A stretch of DNA of 64,000 nucleotides. Source: Poecilobothrus nobilitatus (lineage: Eukaryota; Arthropoda; Insecta; Diptera; Dolichopodidae). The position numbers were made by a program, and so were the translations under genes. Shown here one piece after another: positions 53,802 to 64,000 of the stretch (its first letter is position 1; every line of letters begins with the position of its first letter). A model generated the notes under the pieces. The model had not been told where the DNA came from, did not search any database, and saw only the letters and a program-made list of their open reading frames with translations. Where the stretch lies: assembly GCA_947095535.1 (NCBI GenBank), contig OX352772.1, forward strand, positions 183,824,240-183,888,239, given 5' to 3'.

Positions 53802-56633
53802 AACTTATCTTAACACTTCACCATTAAATACTCAAGTTAAAAATGTAGCTAGAATAGAAAATTTTCGATTTGATAATTTACACTCATTAAAAATTTTATA
53901 CCTAAACATTCGAAGTTTAAAGCACAAAATAGACGAAATCACTGTTTTACTGGATAATTTACAGTCAACTGTTCATATAATTGTTTTTAGTGAAACTTGG
54001 ATACTTGATGAAGAAATAAATTTGGTTAACATTAAAAACTACAATAAAAGTTTCTCTTGTCGACAAAATAGACGTGGTAGTCGGTTTATTTATACACACT
54101 TCTTTAAACTACAAAATATTAAAAAATTACTGCGATAACTTTAATAGCATACTGTCACTTAAAATTCAAAACAGCAAGATGAATCTAAATATCTCGGCTA
54201 TCTATAGGCCACCCACTAACAATAGAAATTTGATAAATAATTTTTTTTCTATCCTAGATTCGCACCTGGAAGAATTAAAAAATGAAAATACGTTAATAAT
54301 TGGTGATTTCAACTTCAACCTCAAAAATAAAAATAATAATAATATTAGCACTTACAAAACTATAGTCGAATCCAACGGATTTTATTTCGCTGATACCTCA
54401 ACAACCAGACCAAGCTCAAAATCATGTATCGATAATATATTATTAAATAAAACACAAAAAGAACTAAATATTACACATCTAAATTCTAATATTACTGATC
54501 ATCATATCTTAATAGTTGAACTCAATTATAAATATTTTGTAAACAAAACTACATGTCAATATACTTATAAGCATACAAATGTCAAAAAATCAATTAACGA
54601 ACTGCAATATCGACATATCTTCTGGTGTTGCCGAAGTTATTTGCAAAAATATTATAAATACTCTACGTAGTTGTGCTGACTTATCTACAACTGAAAAAAA
54701 ATATACTAAAGCTGTAAAATATTCTAAACCGTGGATTGATAATGAATGTCTAAATTTAATAAAAATAAGGAACTACTGGCACAGAAAATACTTTAATAAC
54801 ACAGAGAATCAATATGTTAAAAGTAAATATCAATTTTGGCAAAATAAGTTAACAGCAATGAAAAGAAAAAAGCGACGTCAGTTTGATATGAACAATTTTG
54901 AGAAAACATCTAATAATCTACAAAAGACATGGAATTTAGTAAAAGCTATAATTACAGATAACACAAGCAAATTAAATGATTTCTATCAAGATGAAAATTA
55001 TTCTGAAAAGCATATTAAATTAGAAAACTTTAATCATTTATACTGCAATGTAGGAAATCATATGGCAAAAAACTTCTCAACAATTTACTTACCGGTATGT
55101 AGAACTAGCAGTAGATTTTATTTTAAAAAAATTAATGAGGAGGAAACAATAGTAGTAATAAATCAGCTGAACAATACTAACAGTGCTGGGGTTGATTGCA
55201 TTCAAACCACTATGGTAAAGAAATGTAAAAATGAACTAGTCAAACCTATTTGCGCATTGATCAACGCCCCACTTCATCACTCTAATGTTCCAGATTCTCT
55301 TAAAATTAATAAAGTAATTCCTATTTATAAGTCAGGTGACAAAACTGATATAAATAATTATAGACCGATATCGATAGCTCCAATATTAAGTAAAATTTTG
55401 GAAACATATGTTAATAGTCAAATTACAAAATATTTATTAAATAATAATTTAATAAGTAAGTCACAGTATGGCTTTACAAAAAATTCTAATACTCAAGCAG
55501 CCTTGTTCGATATTATAACGTATACTCAAAATGCTGTATGTAATAATAAAAAAACCGTTTTAGTATTCTTTGATCTGACTAAGGCATTTGATTCGATTGA
55601 TAGGAAAATATTGTTGAGAATATTATTTGAATTAGGAATAAGAGGTAAAGAATACAATTGGTTTGCTAGTTACTTCAAAGACAGAAGACAGTATGCAGAG
55701 TGCGAGGATACCATAAGCAGTACCGAAAGTATTAATTATGGCGTAATACAAGGTAGTTCGTTGGGGCCAGCGTTATTTAACTGCTATGTGAGTACATTAT
55801 CAAATCTTAGTTTAAATGGGAAACAGTTCATGTATGCAGATGACCAAGTTATAATATATGCTGAAAATAATCTAGAAATATTGGAAACAAAAATAAATCA
55901 GGATATGGAAGCTATTTATAAATGGATGTCACTGCATAAATTAACAGTCAACGTGAACAAAACAAAATTTATGATGATCAAAGAAGCTAATGTAAACTTA
56001 TCTGTACATTATATTAGTTGTCAGATTGAAAAAGTCAGCCAGTATAAATATTTAGGTATTGTTGTTGATGAAAAGTTAAATTGGAATTGGCACGTAAATG
56101 AGCTTATTAAGAAAACGCGTAGAATAGCAGGGATTTTTAGGAAAATTGGGAAGCGAGACCCACTAAAATTAAAAAGAACTATCTTCTTCAGTTTATTTAA
56201 CAGTGTAATTTCGTATGGTTTAGCCATCTGGGGATACACATATGCTAAAAACTTAAACAAATTACAAAGAATTCAAAACAAGGCAATAAAAAATATGTAT
56301 GAACTTAATCATAGAACATCTACTAATCAAATTCACCAGCAGTATAAAATTCTTAAAGTGGAAGACAGTAGAAATTTGGCTCAAATCTTACAAATACATA
56401 ATATGCAGATAAAAAATATAAAATCAAACACAAAATTAATTGCCAACAATGAAATTCATAACTACAACACTAGAACGGCAAATCAGTTGCGTATGAACGC
56501 AGGAAATACCACAATACTTAATCAATCAATAAAGCTGTACAATACTGTTCCAAGTGACATTAAAAGATTCTCTTATAAAAAGTTTAAAAACTCAGTTAGA
56601 AATGTATTAATGCTCAAGTATAATAACCAATAA
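53785..56633 (+). pseudogene. LINE D ORF2: APE endonuclease and reverse transcriptase, two frameshifts
   Basis: Starts at ATG 53785 inside ORF1 (overlap ATGATAATAAACAATGA). The endonuclease begins with KILYLNIRSLKHKIDEI and VFSETWI. A frameshift near 54074-54080 leads to GLFIHTSLNYK, YRPPTNNRN, LIIGDFNFNL (catalytic Asp/Asn) and ITDHHILIVEL. A second frameshift, in an A-run near 54586-54592, leads to the long open segment up to 56633. RT motifs are NNYRPISIAPILSKILETYV, VFFDLTKAFDSIDR, YGVIQGSSLGPALF and MYADDQVIIYA (catalytic, near 55830), then a KYLGIVVDEKLNWNW block and a C-terminal IHNYNTRTANQLR plus KLYNTVPSDIKR. RT itself is undamaged, so this copy was active recently. Confidence 0.9.
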
Positions 56634-56874
56634 CAATAGCAATCAAATCCAATCGTAAATTTCATTTCTAGTTTATAATTATGCTCTCTTTTATTTTTAT
56701 TTTTTTTTTTTCTCTTGCTTTTGTATATTTTTTATTTTTTTTTATTTTGTTCTCTTTTCTATTATTTTGTTGCACATTATTTACACCTAATTTGTCATTA
56801 GTTTGTATAATTTAATTGTTACATATGTACATAATTTTAACATAATATTCATGATATCTTTATGATTGTAAACT

Positions 56875-56960
56875 ACTGTAATTTTATACACCCTATACGA
56901 GCCCTCAGGCTCTTTTGGGATTTTGTTTTAAATAAATAAATAAAAATAAAATAATAAATA
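56875..56960 (+). other. LINE D 3' terminal hairpin and A-rich microsatellite tail
   Basis: GAGCC and GGCTC form a 5-bp stem around CTCA (about 56899-56912), followed by TTTTGGGATTTTG and then AAATA-type repeats up to the target duplication. A short stem-loop followed by a simple-repeat tail is the usual recognition end of CR1-group LINEs. Confidence 0.7.
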
Positions 56961-56967
56961 AAAATGT

Positions 56968-58470
56968 TCACGCCACCTATTCATGATTTCACTATCTACT
57001 GAGATTATCTCCCCATTTCTGTTTTTGAAAATATTAATTCTTGGTTGGCACCCTGAAGCTTCCTTTTGTATCTTCTTGTAGAACTTTCTTATGCTGCCTA
57101 GGTTATATTCATGTTGTATCTGCTCAATTTTTCTTTTCATCTTCTTTCCTTTTTTCTACATAACTTAGTTGCCGCTGCTCTTTTTTCTTTATAATCTTAT
57201 CGATTCGTTCGCGTATTGTGTTGTAATAGTTTCATTCTTGTTTGGTGCTTGATATTGATTGCAAGGTGACATTCATCTTCAAACTATTCCGCATTTCTCT
57301 GTCTTGGAACGTTACCTACTATTTCTCTCGCTGTTGTATTTATGGCGTTTTCTTTTTGCTCCCATTTTTCGTCGATACTTATAGCAGCCATATCCGTTTC
57401 TAAAAGCAGTTGAAGACGTTCTTTGATTGTGTTTTGATACATTTCTTTTATTTCTGCATTTTTTAATTTATCGTTTACTCCGTGTTACTCCGTGGTATTT
57501 TTCACGTACCTTTGTAAATATCTTTTCTTTGAAATGACCTGCTTTTTATTACTAGTGACGTTTCACTTGCTAAATTGCATAACCGTTTTCCATTTTCATT
57601 TGTTACTTCATGTAGAGAAAACTTACCTGCTATTTTGTGGAGTTGATCTTCTTTGCCTACCTTGGCATTAAAATCTCCCAACAATACAAGCGTGCCATAT
57701 GTGCCTACACTTTCGTATGCTTCGCTTAGGCATTCATAAAATGTATCTTCACTTTCATCTTCAGCGTCTTCTGTTGGAGCATATGCAGATATCATAGTGA
57801 TGTTGCAGAACTTCCCTTTTAATCTGATGCTGCATATTCTACTATTGATTGGCACAAATTGAAGTATGCTTTTAGTTAAGTGTTTCCTAATAATAAACCC
57901 CATACCATATGTTCCTGATCTGGTTTCATCCCCACTGTAAAACATTGAGTATGGGGCTTATTAATTGTGCCTTTGTCTTTCCATCTAATTTCTTGTAGTG
58001 CAGTTATGTCGACTTTATATTTCAACAGTTCATTAGCAATTTCATGCATTTTACCTGGTTGTAGGATGGTTTTTACATTCCAGGTTCCGAGTTTTAGATC
58101 ATTGTCCTTATTTCGTCGCCGGGTTCGGTTGCCATTGTAATCAATCTGTATCCGAGGCTCTTATAAAGATTCCAAAACAAGGCTTTCTTTTGCTGTGTAA
58201 GGATGTTAACCGTAAGACAAACCCCCTACCAGAAAGACCAGATCATTTATTTTCGGAGTTTCCGTCTCCTAGCCTTTGAGAAACCAATCCCAAGGGGTGC
58301 AAGGCAGCACCAACGGCAGTTACTTCGAAGAATCGATCAGTATAGAGTCTAGATAGCTATGCCACTAGGCCTTCTCTACTTCTCGGCTCTCTACTCTCTG
58401 CACGCTCTATCTATTGGCCTTATATAATCAGCTACCAGGAGGGACCACGCGGAGGTCGATAGATACGGTT
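56968..58470 (-). pseudogene. RTE-type LINE, 5' half (5' UTR, endonuclease, linker)
   Basis: On the minus strand, 5' UTR-like sequence runs from about 58470 to 58120. The endonuclease then starts with LGTWNVKTI and ITALQEIRWKDKG (near 57980-58100), breaks, and continues in 57945-57502 with GTYGMGFIIRKHL, MISAYAPTEDAE and LVLLGDFNAKVG (catalytic). A Lys/Glu-rich linker follows (57440-57150), then IRKFYKKIQKEASGCQPR and MNRWREHF where LINE D interrupts. Stops and frame changes are scattered. Together with 51700-52809 it makes one element about 2.6 kb long without the insert. Confidence 0.85.
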
Positions 58471-58653
58471 TCCCCCCCAAGAAAAAATTTATTAAATATG
58501 ACAATTGTTATTGTAAACGCCATTGTATGTTTAAAACTAAAGAAAACTAATTAAGCCAGTAATTTAGAAATAAAATATGAAAATACTAAGAATTAACTAA
58601 ATCTTCTGTGACTAGGAGTACTAAGGGGCGTAGAAATCTATTAGGTATTACGT

Positions 58654-58685
58654 AAATTGAGGATCGTTTTTTCAAAACTCAATAA
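58654..58685. repeat. Left inverted terminus of the DUF7869-like element
   Basis: AAATTGAGGATCGTTTTTTC is followed by AAAACTCAATAAAAT. It matches the reverse complement of the right end at most positions. The inner part is a variant of the 16-base motif repeated in the subterminal region. Confidence 0.65.
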
Positions 58686-58724
58686 AATGATTTTTTTTCC
58701 AGAATCGACCTATATATGTAGTCA

Positions 58725-59275
58725 GCATAATTCGCAACTCCTCTTTCGTTTGGCGTTAATAAAATTTGTCTAAACTAAGTATTTTAAAAGTTATAGCCAT
58801 TTGAAAAACGAAAGTTTTTGCAAAACTTCATAAAATTACGATTTTCTTAAGTTTTGGAAAACTGATTAATAAGTGTGATTCTCTAATATTGCTTTTATGG
58901 TAAGAATATTGCTTGAATATACGATGTATGTATGTATTCCGCATAATTCGCCGTTCCTCTTTCGTTTAGCGTCAATAAAATGTGTCTAAACTAAGTATTT
59001 TACAAGTTATAGCTATTTAAAAAATGAAAGTTTTTGCAAAACTTCATAAAATTACGATTTTATTAAGTTTTGGAAAACTGATTAATAAGTGTGATTCTCT
59101 AATATTGCTTTTATGGTAAGAACATTGCTTGAATATACGATGTATGTATGTATTCCGCATAATTCGCCGTTCCTCTTTCGTTTAGCGTCAATAAAATTTG
59201 TCTAAACTAAGTATTTTACAAGTTATAGCTATTTAAAAAATGAAAATTTTTTCAAAACTTCATAAAATGACGATC
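58725..59275. repeat. 216-bp tandem repeats in the left subterminal region
   Basis: GCATAATTCG starts units at 58725, 58941 and 59157 (period 216 twice). The first is somewhat diverged and the third is truncated near 59270. Each unit contains GCAAAACTTCATAAAA (58820, 59036 and a TCAAAACTTCATAAAA variant at 59252) and a TTCCTCTTTCGTTTxGCGT-like block. Confidence 0.9.
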
Positions 59276-59584
59276 ATAAATATGATTTCTGATATTTCTT
59301 TTCTATTAAAAATATTATTTGTTTATGATTTTTTTTTCTCTACTTTTATGTTTTTGTAATAATTTGTAAGCACATGTAAAATTATACCATAAAATGCACC
59401 GTTATTTTTCTATAGCAAAAATACTAGAATATTGAAAAAACATTTGTTTGATTATTCATTCAGTAGAGTCTGTGAATTAGTTCAGTGTTAAGTTCTAAAT
59501 AAATCAGTGTGATAATTTATTTAATTAATCATATTAATTAAATTAATACACATATCTATAAATATATTATTTATTAAAATAATA

Positions 59585-61729
59585 ATGAATGACGTAGAAT
59601 ACACCAAGCAAATAGAAGAAGTTCCTCGGGGACGCAAGAATAAGAATAAAGCAAAAAAAGTCAATAGAAAAAATCAAGCAAACACTAACACTAATACTAT
59701 TTTAAGTTGTTCCCATATATCTGTAAATAAAACGGGGCAAAATGTAAAGGTTTCATGTTAACGCTGGATGAATCGGAATGTAAGTCAAATCAATTAAAAC
59801 AAAAATTCTTAAATTTATAGTGAATTTTACATTTTATATATAGTATTTCGACATCACTGCAATTCCAAATCTAAGAAAATTGAACAGGACAAATTTATTG
59901 TCAAGTATTTAAATGTAACTTACCCAAAAAAGAAAGAAAATTCAAATAAAACATTGACGAATAAATCAAGAGCTGTATCTATCAATTATAATATAAGAAT
60001 GAGAAACGGGAAAACAGTTCTAGTTTGTTCAAAGTTGTTTCAAAATATAACAGGTACCTACCTAATTTTATATTTTTTATCACTTAGATTTTAGAAAAAT
60101 AGAAATCGAATTTTATTGGTGAAATATGCCTTATAAAGTTAGTAGTAGTATGCGTATACATTTATTTTCACAATTTTTTTCTGTACATAAGAGTTTAAAT
60201 ACATACATTGATAATATACATATTATTATAGGTAGTTATTTGTAGTATAAGGTCATATTCCGCCATTCCTTAAATTTTATTAATAAAACAAATTTCATTC
60301 ATTTTATTTCGTATTATTACAACTTATAGGATTTTCGTCGCACCGTTTGTCTTTGATAGGAAAATATGTACTACATACAGGTGAATTACCTGAAGAACGA
60401 CGAGGTGGAGATCGTTCAACATCTGAAGATTTAAAAATGACCGAACTTATTAAAGAAAATATTAAAAAATATAAATGTCGCGAAAGTCACTATAGTCGCC
60501 GTAAAACAGGAAGACATTATTTACCTCCAGAGTTAAATATTCAAAAAATGTACACTCGATTTTCTGAAGCGTTAAAAAAGGATAACAAACGTGCTTGCTC
60601 ACTTTCCAAATACAAACGTGTGTTTTATGATTGCTTTAATATTAGATTTGGAAGTCCTCGTACAGATACCTGTTCTCAATGTAAAGTGTTTCAAATTACA
60701 TTAAAAAATCCCAATAAAAGTTTAGAAGAAAAAAATCAAACTAGAACTCTTTTCAAGTTACATAAACTTAAAGCTAACAAATTTCATGAAATCATGAAGA
60801 GTGAAGATGATTCTGTTATAAAAATAGTTTTCGACATGCAACAAAATCAGCCATTACCAAAATTATCTATTGGCGAAATTTTTTACAGTAGACAGGTATG
60901 GTTCTACAACTTAACGATTATGATACATCGTGCTTCGCAGAATCGTGAAAATATAAAACACTATACATGGCTAGAAACTGAGTCTGGAAGAGGTGCCAAT
61001 GAAGTTGCTTCGTGTGTCATACATTTTCTTCAAGACCTGGATAAGGAAATGTTGGCAACTAAACGAAAATACGCATTACACCTTTTCTCTGATTCTGCCA
61101 CAAGCCAAAATAAGAATACAATTTTACTTGCTTGTTTAATGAAATATTTAAAAACGAGTAAAAGCTTTTATTCTATTAAACACTTTTTCCCAATAAGAGG
61201 ACATAGTTTTATGCCGCCGGATAGAGTATTTGGAAGAGTTGAGCTTGATTATAGAAAACGAGAAGAAATTTTATCTCCAAGTGAATATAGAAAAATATTA
61301 AACAAAACGGAAGAAGTTTTATCTGCAAATAAAGATTTTTGGTTTTACGGTTTACAAGAAGAAGCAAAAAAAATTCTAAAATCAAAAATGCCATTTAAAA
61401 TATCTACTTGTCGAATAATATTTTATGAGAAAAAAGAAAGAGTGATATCTGTTTCAATTGGAACTACATATACAGGAGACTTGGTTAAATACGATGTATT
61501 AAAAAAAGGATGCTCTTTAAATTCTATGTCCAACTCGAAAGTTTTAGATAAAATTAATAGAGTCTCGAAAGAAAAAAGTGAAGATGTCAAGAAACTTATA
61601 AAATATTTTGTAATACCTGCAGATGCTGCAGAATTTTATCATGACATATTAAATAATTCCCACCGAGAAGAGGATGAAGTAAACGATCCAATAGGTTTAA
61701 TTTATGAAGAAGAAGAAGATGCTGTATAA
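59585..61729 (+). CDS. DUF7869-like protein, intron-containing, possible transposase
   Basis: The last exon (60330-61729) is fully open. Its frame has no ATG at the 5' end but joins exon 2 (59844-60053) exactly across a GT-AG intron (60054-60329), giving NIT followed by GFSSHRLSLIG. Exon 2 carries CNSKSKKIEQDKFIVKYL and a VLVCSKLFQNIT end. Exon 1 probably starts at ATG 59585 (Lys/Asn-rich), but its donor (GTAAGT at 59780) leaves a frame conflict, so it may be damaged or differently spliced. The last exon has SHYSRRKTGRHYLPPELN, TDTCSQCK, VFDMQQNQPLPKL, FYSRQVWFYNL, HLFSDSATSQNKN and FPIRGHSFMPPDRVFGRVE. Asp 163, Asp 249 and Asp 292/Glu 299 (counting from 60347) are spaced like an RNase H-type acidic triad. 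The function is inferred. Confidence 0.7.
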
Positions 61730-61815
61730 AAACCTAAATTTTTGAAACTGCATATATTCCATAAATATTTTAAAAATATCGAAAAAATTTTTAATAATTT
61801 GTCATTATTGTTACT

Positions 61816-61925
61816 TTTTATGAAGTTTTGCAAAAACTTGTCTGTTTTATAGAGTTTTGAAAAAATTTTGCGTTTTATGAAGTTTTGCAAAAATTTTGAA
61901 AGTGTATGTTGTGAAGTTTTGAAAA
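61816..61925. repeat. Right subterminal motif cluster of the DUF7869-like element
   Basis: TTTTATGAAGTTTTGC occurs exactly at 61816-61831 and 61873-61888, with a shorter TTGTGAAGTTTTGA near 61910. It is the reverse complement of the left subterminal motif GCAAAACTTCATAAAA. These are plausible protein-binding sites. Confidence 0.75.
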
Positions 61926-62127
61926 ACCGCCTGCTTTTTAGTCTTATTTTTTTTTGTTTTTAAATGACTTGAAAAATTTTTTATTAAGAAATTAAATGAC
62001 TTGAAACCAATTCATCGGGCGCTCTACCACTTTCAAAAAAAATTAATTTTATGTTTTTATCATTATTACTTAAGATTTAAATAATAAAAACTCAATTTCT
62101 GACAAAACTGAAATTATTATTTTATGT

Positions 62128-62159
62128 AATTTTGAAAAAACGCTCCTCAATTTTTGAAT
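62128..62159. repeat. Right inverted terminus of the DUF7869-like element
   Basis: The plus strand reads ATTTTGAAAAAACGCTCCTC followed by AATTTTTGAAT, complementary in order to the left terminus. GTATTACAT follows at 62160-62168. Confidence 0.65.
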
Positions 62160-62399
62160 GTATTACATTTAAGTTCGATCGCAATTATATGATCTTGTCC
62201 AGACGTTTGTTTTTTTTTTTTTTTTTGATAATCATATTTTTATTCAAAAGTGTATAAAAGGTTAATTTTAATATTAAAAAGTGTTATAGACGGTAAGTTT
62301 AGCAAATGAAAAGATCAAAATGTTTTGGGCTGATAACATTTTATATAGTTATAAATATTGTATTTGTGGCCGGAAATGGCTTCAATTAAGATAATTGGA

Positions 62400-62716
62400 A
62401 AATATTCTACAATTTTTTGGAGATACATATAACTGCAGAAGGGTAAGAAAAGACATGTGTTTTAAAAACTACAAATGGTGAGTCAATAAATAATAAATTA
62501 TTTTTATCTCCATTGGAATTGCCCCCAGTGGGTAGGGGATAAGAAATACCCTCAGTAAGGTATGCTCTTGGTACAAGTCTACTAAAATCCAATGAAAATC
62601 CAGGAGCGACTGTTCCAGAATGGACGGCTACCTGGTCTGCGTCTGATTCCAAAGGGGCGGCAGTAAGAAACCCTGGCTGTAGGTATAAAAAGCATATTAA
62701 AATAAAAAATAATATA
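62400..62716 (+). other. 5' region of a Jockey-type LINE
   Basis: G+C-richer than its surroundings, with no open frame of interest. It leads to the ORF1 start at 62717 and is probably the 5' UTR. Its left boundary is not visible. Confidence 0.4.
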
Positions 62717-64000
62717 ATGTCTTATAATAGTAAAAATTCGGTAGGGATATCTACCAAACTGTCGGCAGAGACCACGGCTGCCGGCGAAGGCTTGGCTGAA
62801 TGTTTAAGACGTTCAGATGAGTCGCCAGTAGTTTATAATAATAATAATAATATTAATAACATGTATAATTATGATAAATTAATAACCCCTTTTGTGAAGG
62901 GCTCGAAGATTCAAAGAAGTCCAACTAAAACGAAAATAAGAAAACCGAAGAGGGTAATAAAGAAAAAATAATGTTCCATGAAGGCAATATAAAGAAAACC
63001 CACGAGGGTAATAATAAAAATCAAAGTTCGTTACTGCAAGACAGTAATATTGAAGAATAATTGAGTTAGAAATCTTGTGTAAAGATTTACAAAGAGAAAT
63101 CTCCCAGCTTAAGGCAGAAAATTTAAAATTAAAAAAGGAAAAAAATAGTGTGCCAAATGTATCCACTGATATTAAAGTTGGGACATACGAAACGGATGAA
63201 AAAGAACTAATCAGAGAAACTGATTGGATTCTGAATACGAAAAGAAATACGAAGAAACGAAAAGCAGATAAGTCTCCTGATGTTAACACATCTTTGGAAC
63301 CGCAAAGTAAACCTCAAGAGGAAAAATTTAAAGAAAACAATAAGGTCACTAAAAAATATAAACCTCCTCCGGTAATTTTGAGTAATATAAACAACTATTC
63401 TCATATTATAAAAATAATAAAAGAAGAAAATATAAATGTTAAAGTCAACATGATGAATAATGATTAACTGAAAATTAATGTTGGCAACGAAAATGATTAT
63501 AGAGTTCTAACAAAATCTATAAATAAAGCGAAGTTGGAATGGCATACGTATGGAAACAAACTGACTAGACCAATTAAAGTTATGGTAAAAAATCTTCACC
63601 CATCATGTGAGCAAGAAGATATTAAAAAATAACTTCTTAATAGAAGTTTTAAATGTCTAGATGTGACAAATAAAATTAAAAAAACTAAAGGTAAAAATAT
63701 AAAGATTGTAACAAAGCTTCCACTGTTTATGATATCTTTTGACCATTCGGAGGAAATAAATAAAATATACAAAATAGAATAGTTACAGCACATGAGAGTG
63801 AAAATTGAGGCTCTCAGAAGTAGTAAGTCCATTCCTCAATGCAAAAGATGCCAGAGTTTTGGACAAACACAAAAATTTTGCCAAAGACAGGCTAAATGTG
63901 AAGAAAATATTCTAACAGAGAAACAACCTAAGGTTATGAAACCTAAAAGTAATGACAAGGATGCGATGCACATGATGCAAAACTGATTGCTAAAAATTGA
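62717..64000 (+). pseudogene. Jockey-type LINE ORF1 (gag-like), runs off the window
   Basis: ATG 62717 begins a Ser/Thr-rich then Asn-rich and Lys-rich segment (stop near 62969). After broken sequence, 63075-63467 encodes a coiled-coil-like DLQREISQLKAENLKLKKEK and a PPPVILSNINNYSHIIKII block. The continuing frame has stops at 63464-63466 and 63630-63632 around KAKLEWHTYGNKLTRPIKVM and KNLHPSCEQEDI. A later frame has SIPQCKRCQSFGQTQKFC, the CCHC-type knuckle of Jockey Gag. Order and motifs are those of Jockey ORF1. Stops make it a pseudogene; ORF2 would lie beyond the window. Confidence 0.82.

Larger units (their letters stand above)
52817..56960 (+). mobile_element. LINE D, young CR1-group element inserted in the RTE element
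   Basis: The element is bounded by AAAATGT at 52810-52816 and 56961-56967, a 7-base target-site duplication. Removing it restores the RTE frame (REHF followed by EELLNTQ). It has two overlapping ORFs, a 3' hairpin and an AAATA-type tail (56925-56960). The 5' UTR is only 13 bases, so the copy is either nearly full length or slightly 5' truncated. It carries few lesions. Confidence 0.9.
58654..62159 (+). mobile_element. Candidate DNA transposon carrying a DUF7869-like gene
   Basis: The ends are imperfect inverted repeats: AAATTGAGGATCGTTTTTTC (58654) and the reverse complement of the right end, AAATTGAGGAGCGTTTTTTC (about 62133-62152). GTATTACGT (58645-58653) and GTATTACAT (62160-62168) flank the unit and could be a 9-base target duplication with one change. 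Inside are repeated subterminal motifs in opposite orientation at the two sides and a single multi-exon gene. Architecture (TIR, flanking duplication, subterminal repeats, one gene) is that of a cut-and-paste transposon. I know of no transposon family assigned to this protein, so the call is inferential. Confidence 0.6.

Noticed and set aside
62407..62652. Minus-strand ORF of 81 codons near the last Jockey element
   Set aside because: No motif; it lies in the probable 5' UTR of the plus-strand Jockey ORF1.

Overview
The window looks like intergenic heterochromatin-like DNA from an insect, built almost entirely of nested and broken transposable elements. The evidence is the strong A+T bias, small GT-AG introns, insect-type LINEs (Jockey/I group, CR1 group, RTE, LOA-like), BEL/Pao and Ty3/Gypsy retroelements, a Maverick/Polinton, tRNA-derived SINE pieces and satellite DNA. 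Frequent CATATGTATGTAC-type runs are seen in many flies, but I would not name a species or order from this sequence. I see no ordinary host gene, no complete tRNA or rRNA gene and no CRISPR array.

Layout. 1-13275: two nested LINEs, with a CR1-like element (B) sitting inside the reverse transcriptase of a Jockey/I-group element (A). Most of the nest is tandemly duplicated with a 6412-base offset, and the duplication junction carries a 17-base fold-back. 13276-14205: A+T-rich sequence plus the C-terminal end of an env-like gene. 14211-26567: a 12.4-kb Maverick/Polinton with ~500-base terminal inverted repeats. It holds the remains of protein-primed DNA polymerase, integrase, major capsid, penton-like minor capsid, packaging ATPase, a pX-like core protein and several small proteins; the polymerase palm and integrase tail are deleted. 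26544-28844: env-like, mariner-like and Gypsy gag fragments. 28340-37310: a 4.3-4.7 kb block (Gypsy gag on the minus strand, A+T-rich spacer, BEL/Pao integrase on the plus strand) present twice in tandem. 38100-43640: a decayed Jockey LINE split by a pair of direct repeats and a ~147-base satellite array. 43640-46200: little recognisable. 46235-49407: a LOA-like LINE (minus) lacking its endonuclease. 49440-51562: a possible LTR remnant, two related SINE fragments and a TIR element between them. 51700-58470: an RTE LINE (minus) split by a young CR1-group LINE (D, plus) with a visible target-site duplication. 58654-62159: a compact DNA transposon-like unit around an intron-containing gene for a DUF7869-like protein. 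62400-64000: the 5' part of another Jockey LINE.

How the parts work together. Within each element the genes form known replication modules: LINE ORF1 plus EN/RT; Polinton polymerase, integrase and virion genes; BEL Pol. Nearly all are broken. The best-preserved units are LINE D (two single-base frameshifts) and the DUF7869-like gene, whose 460-codon last exon is intact. The latter lies between matching inverted ends with a near-identical 9-base flank and repeated subterminal motifs. It is the strongest candidate here for an undescribed mobile system.
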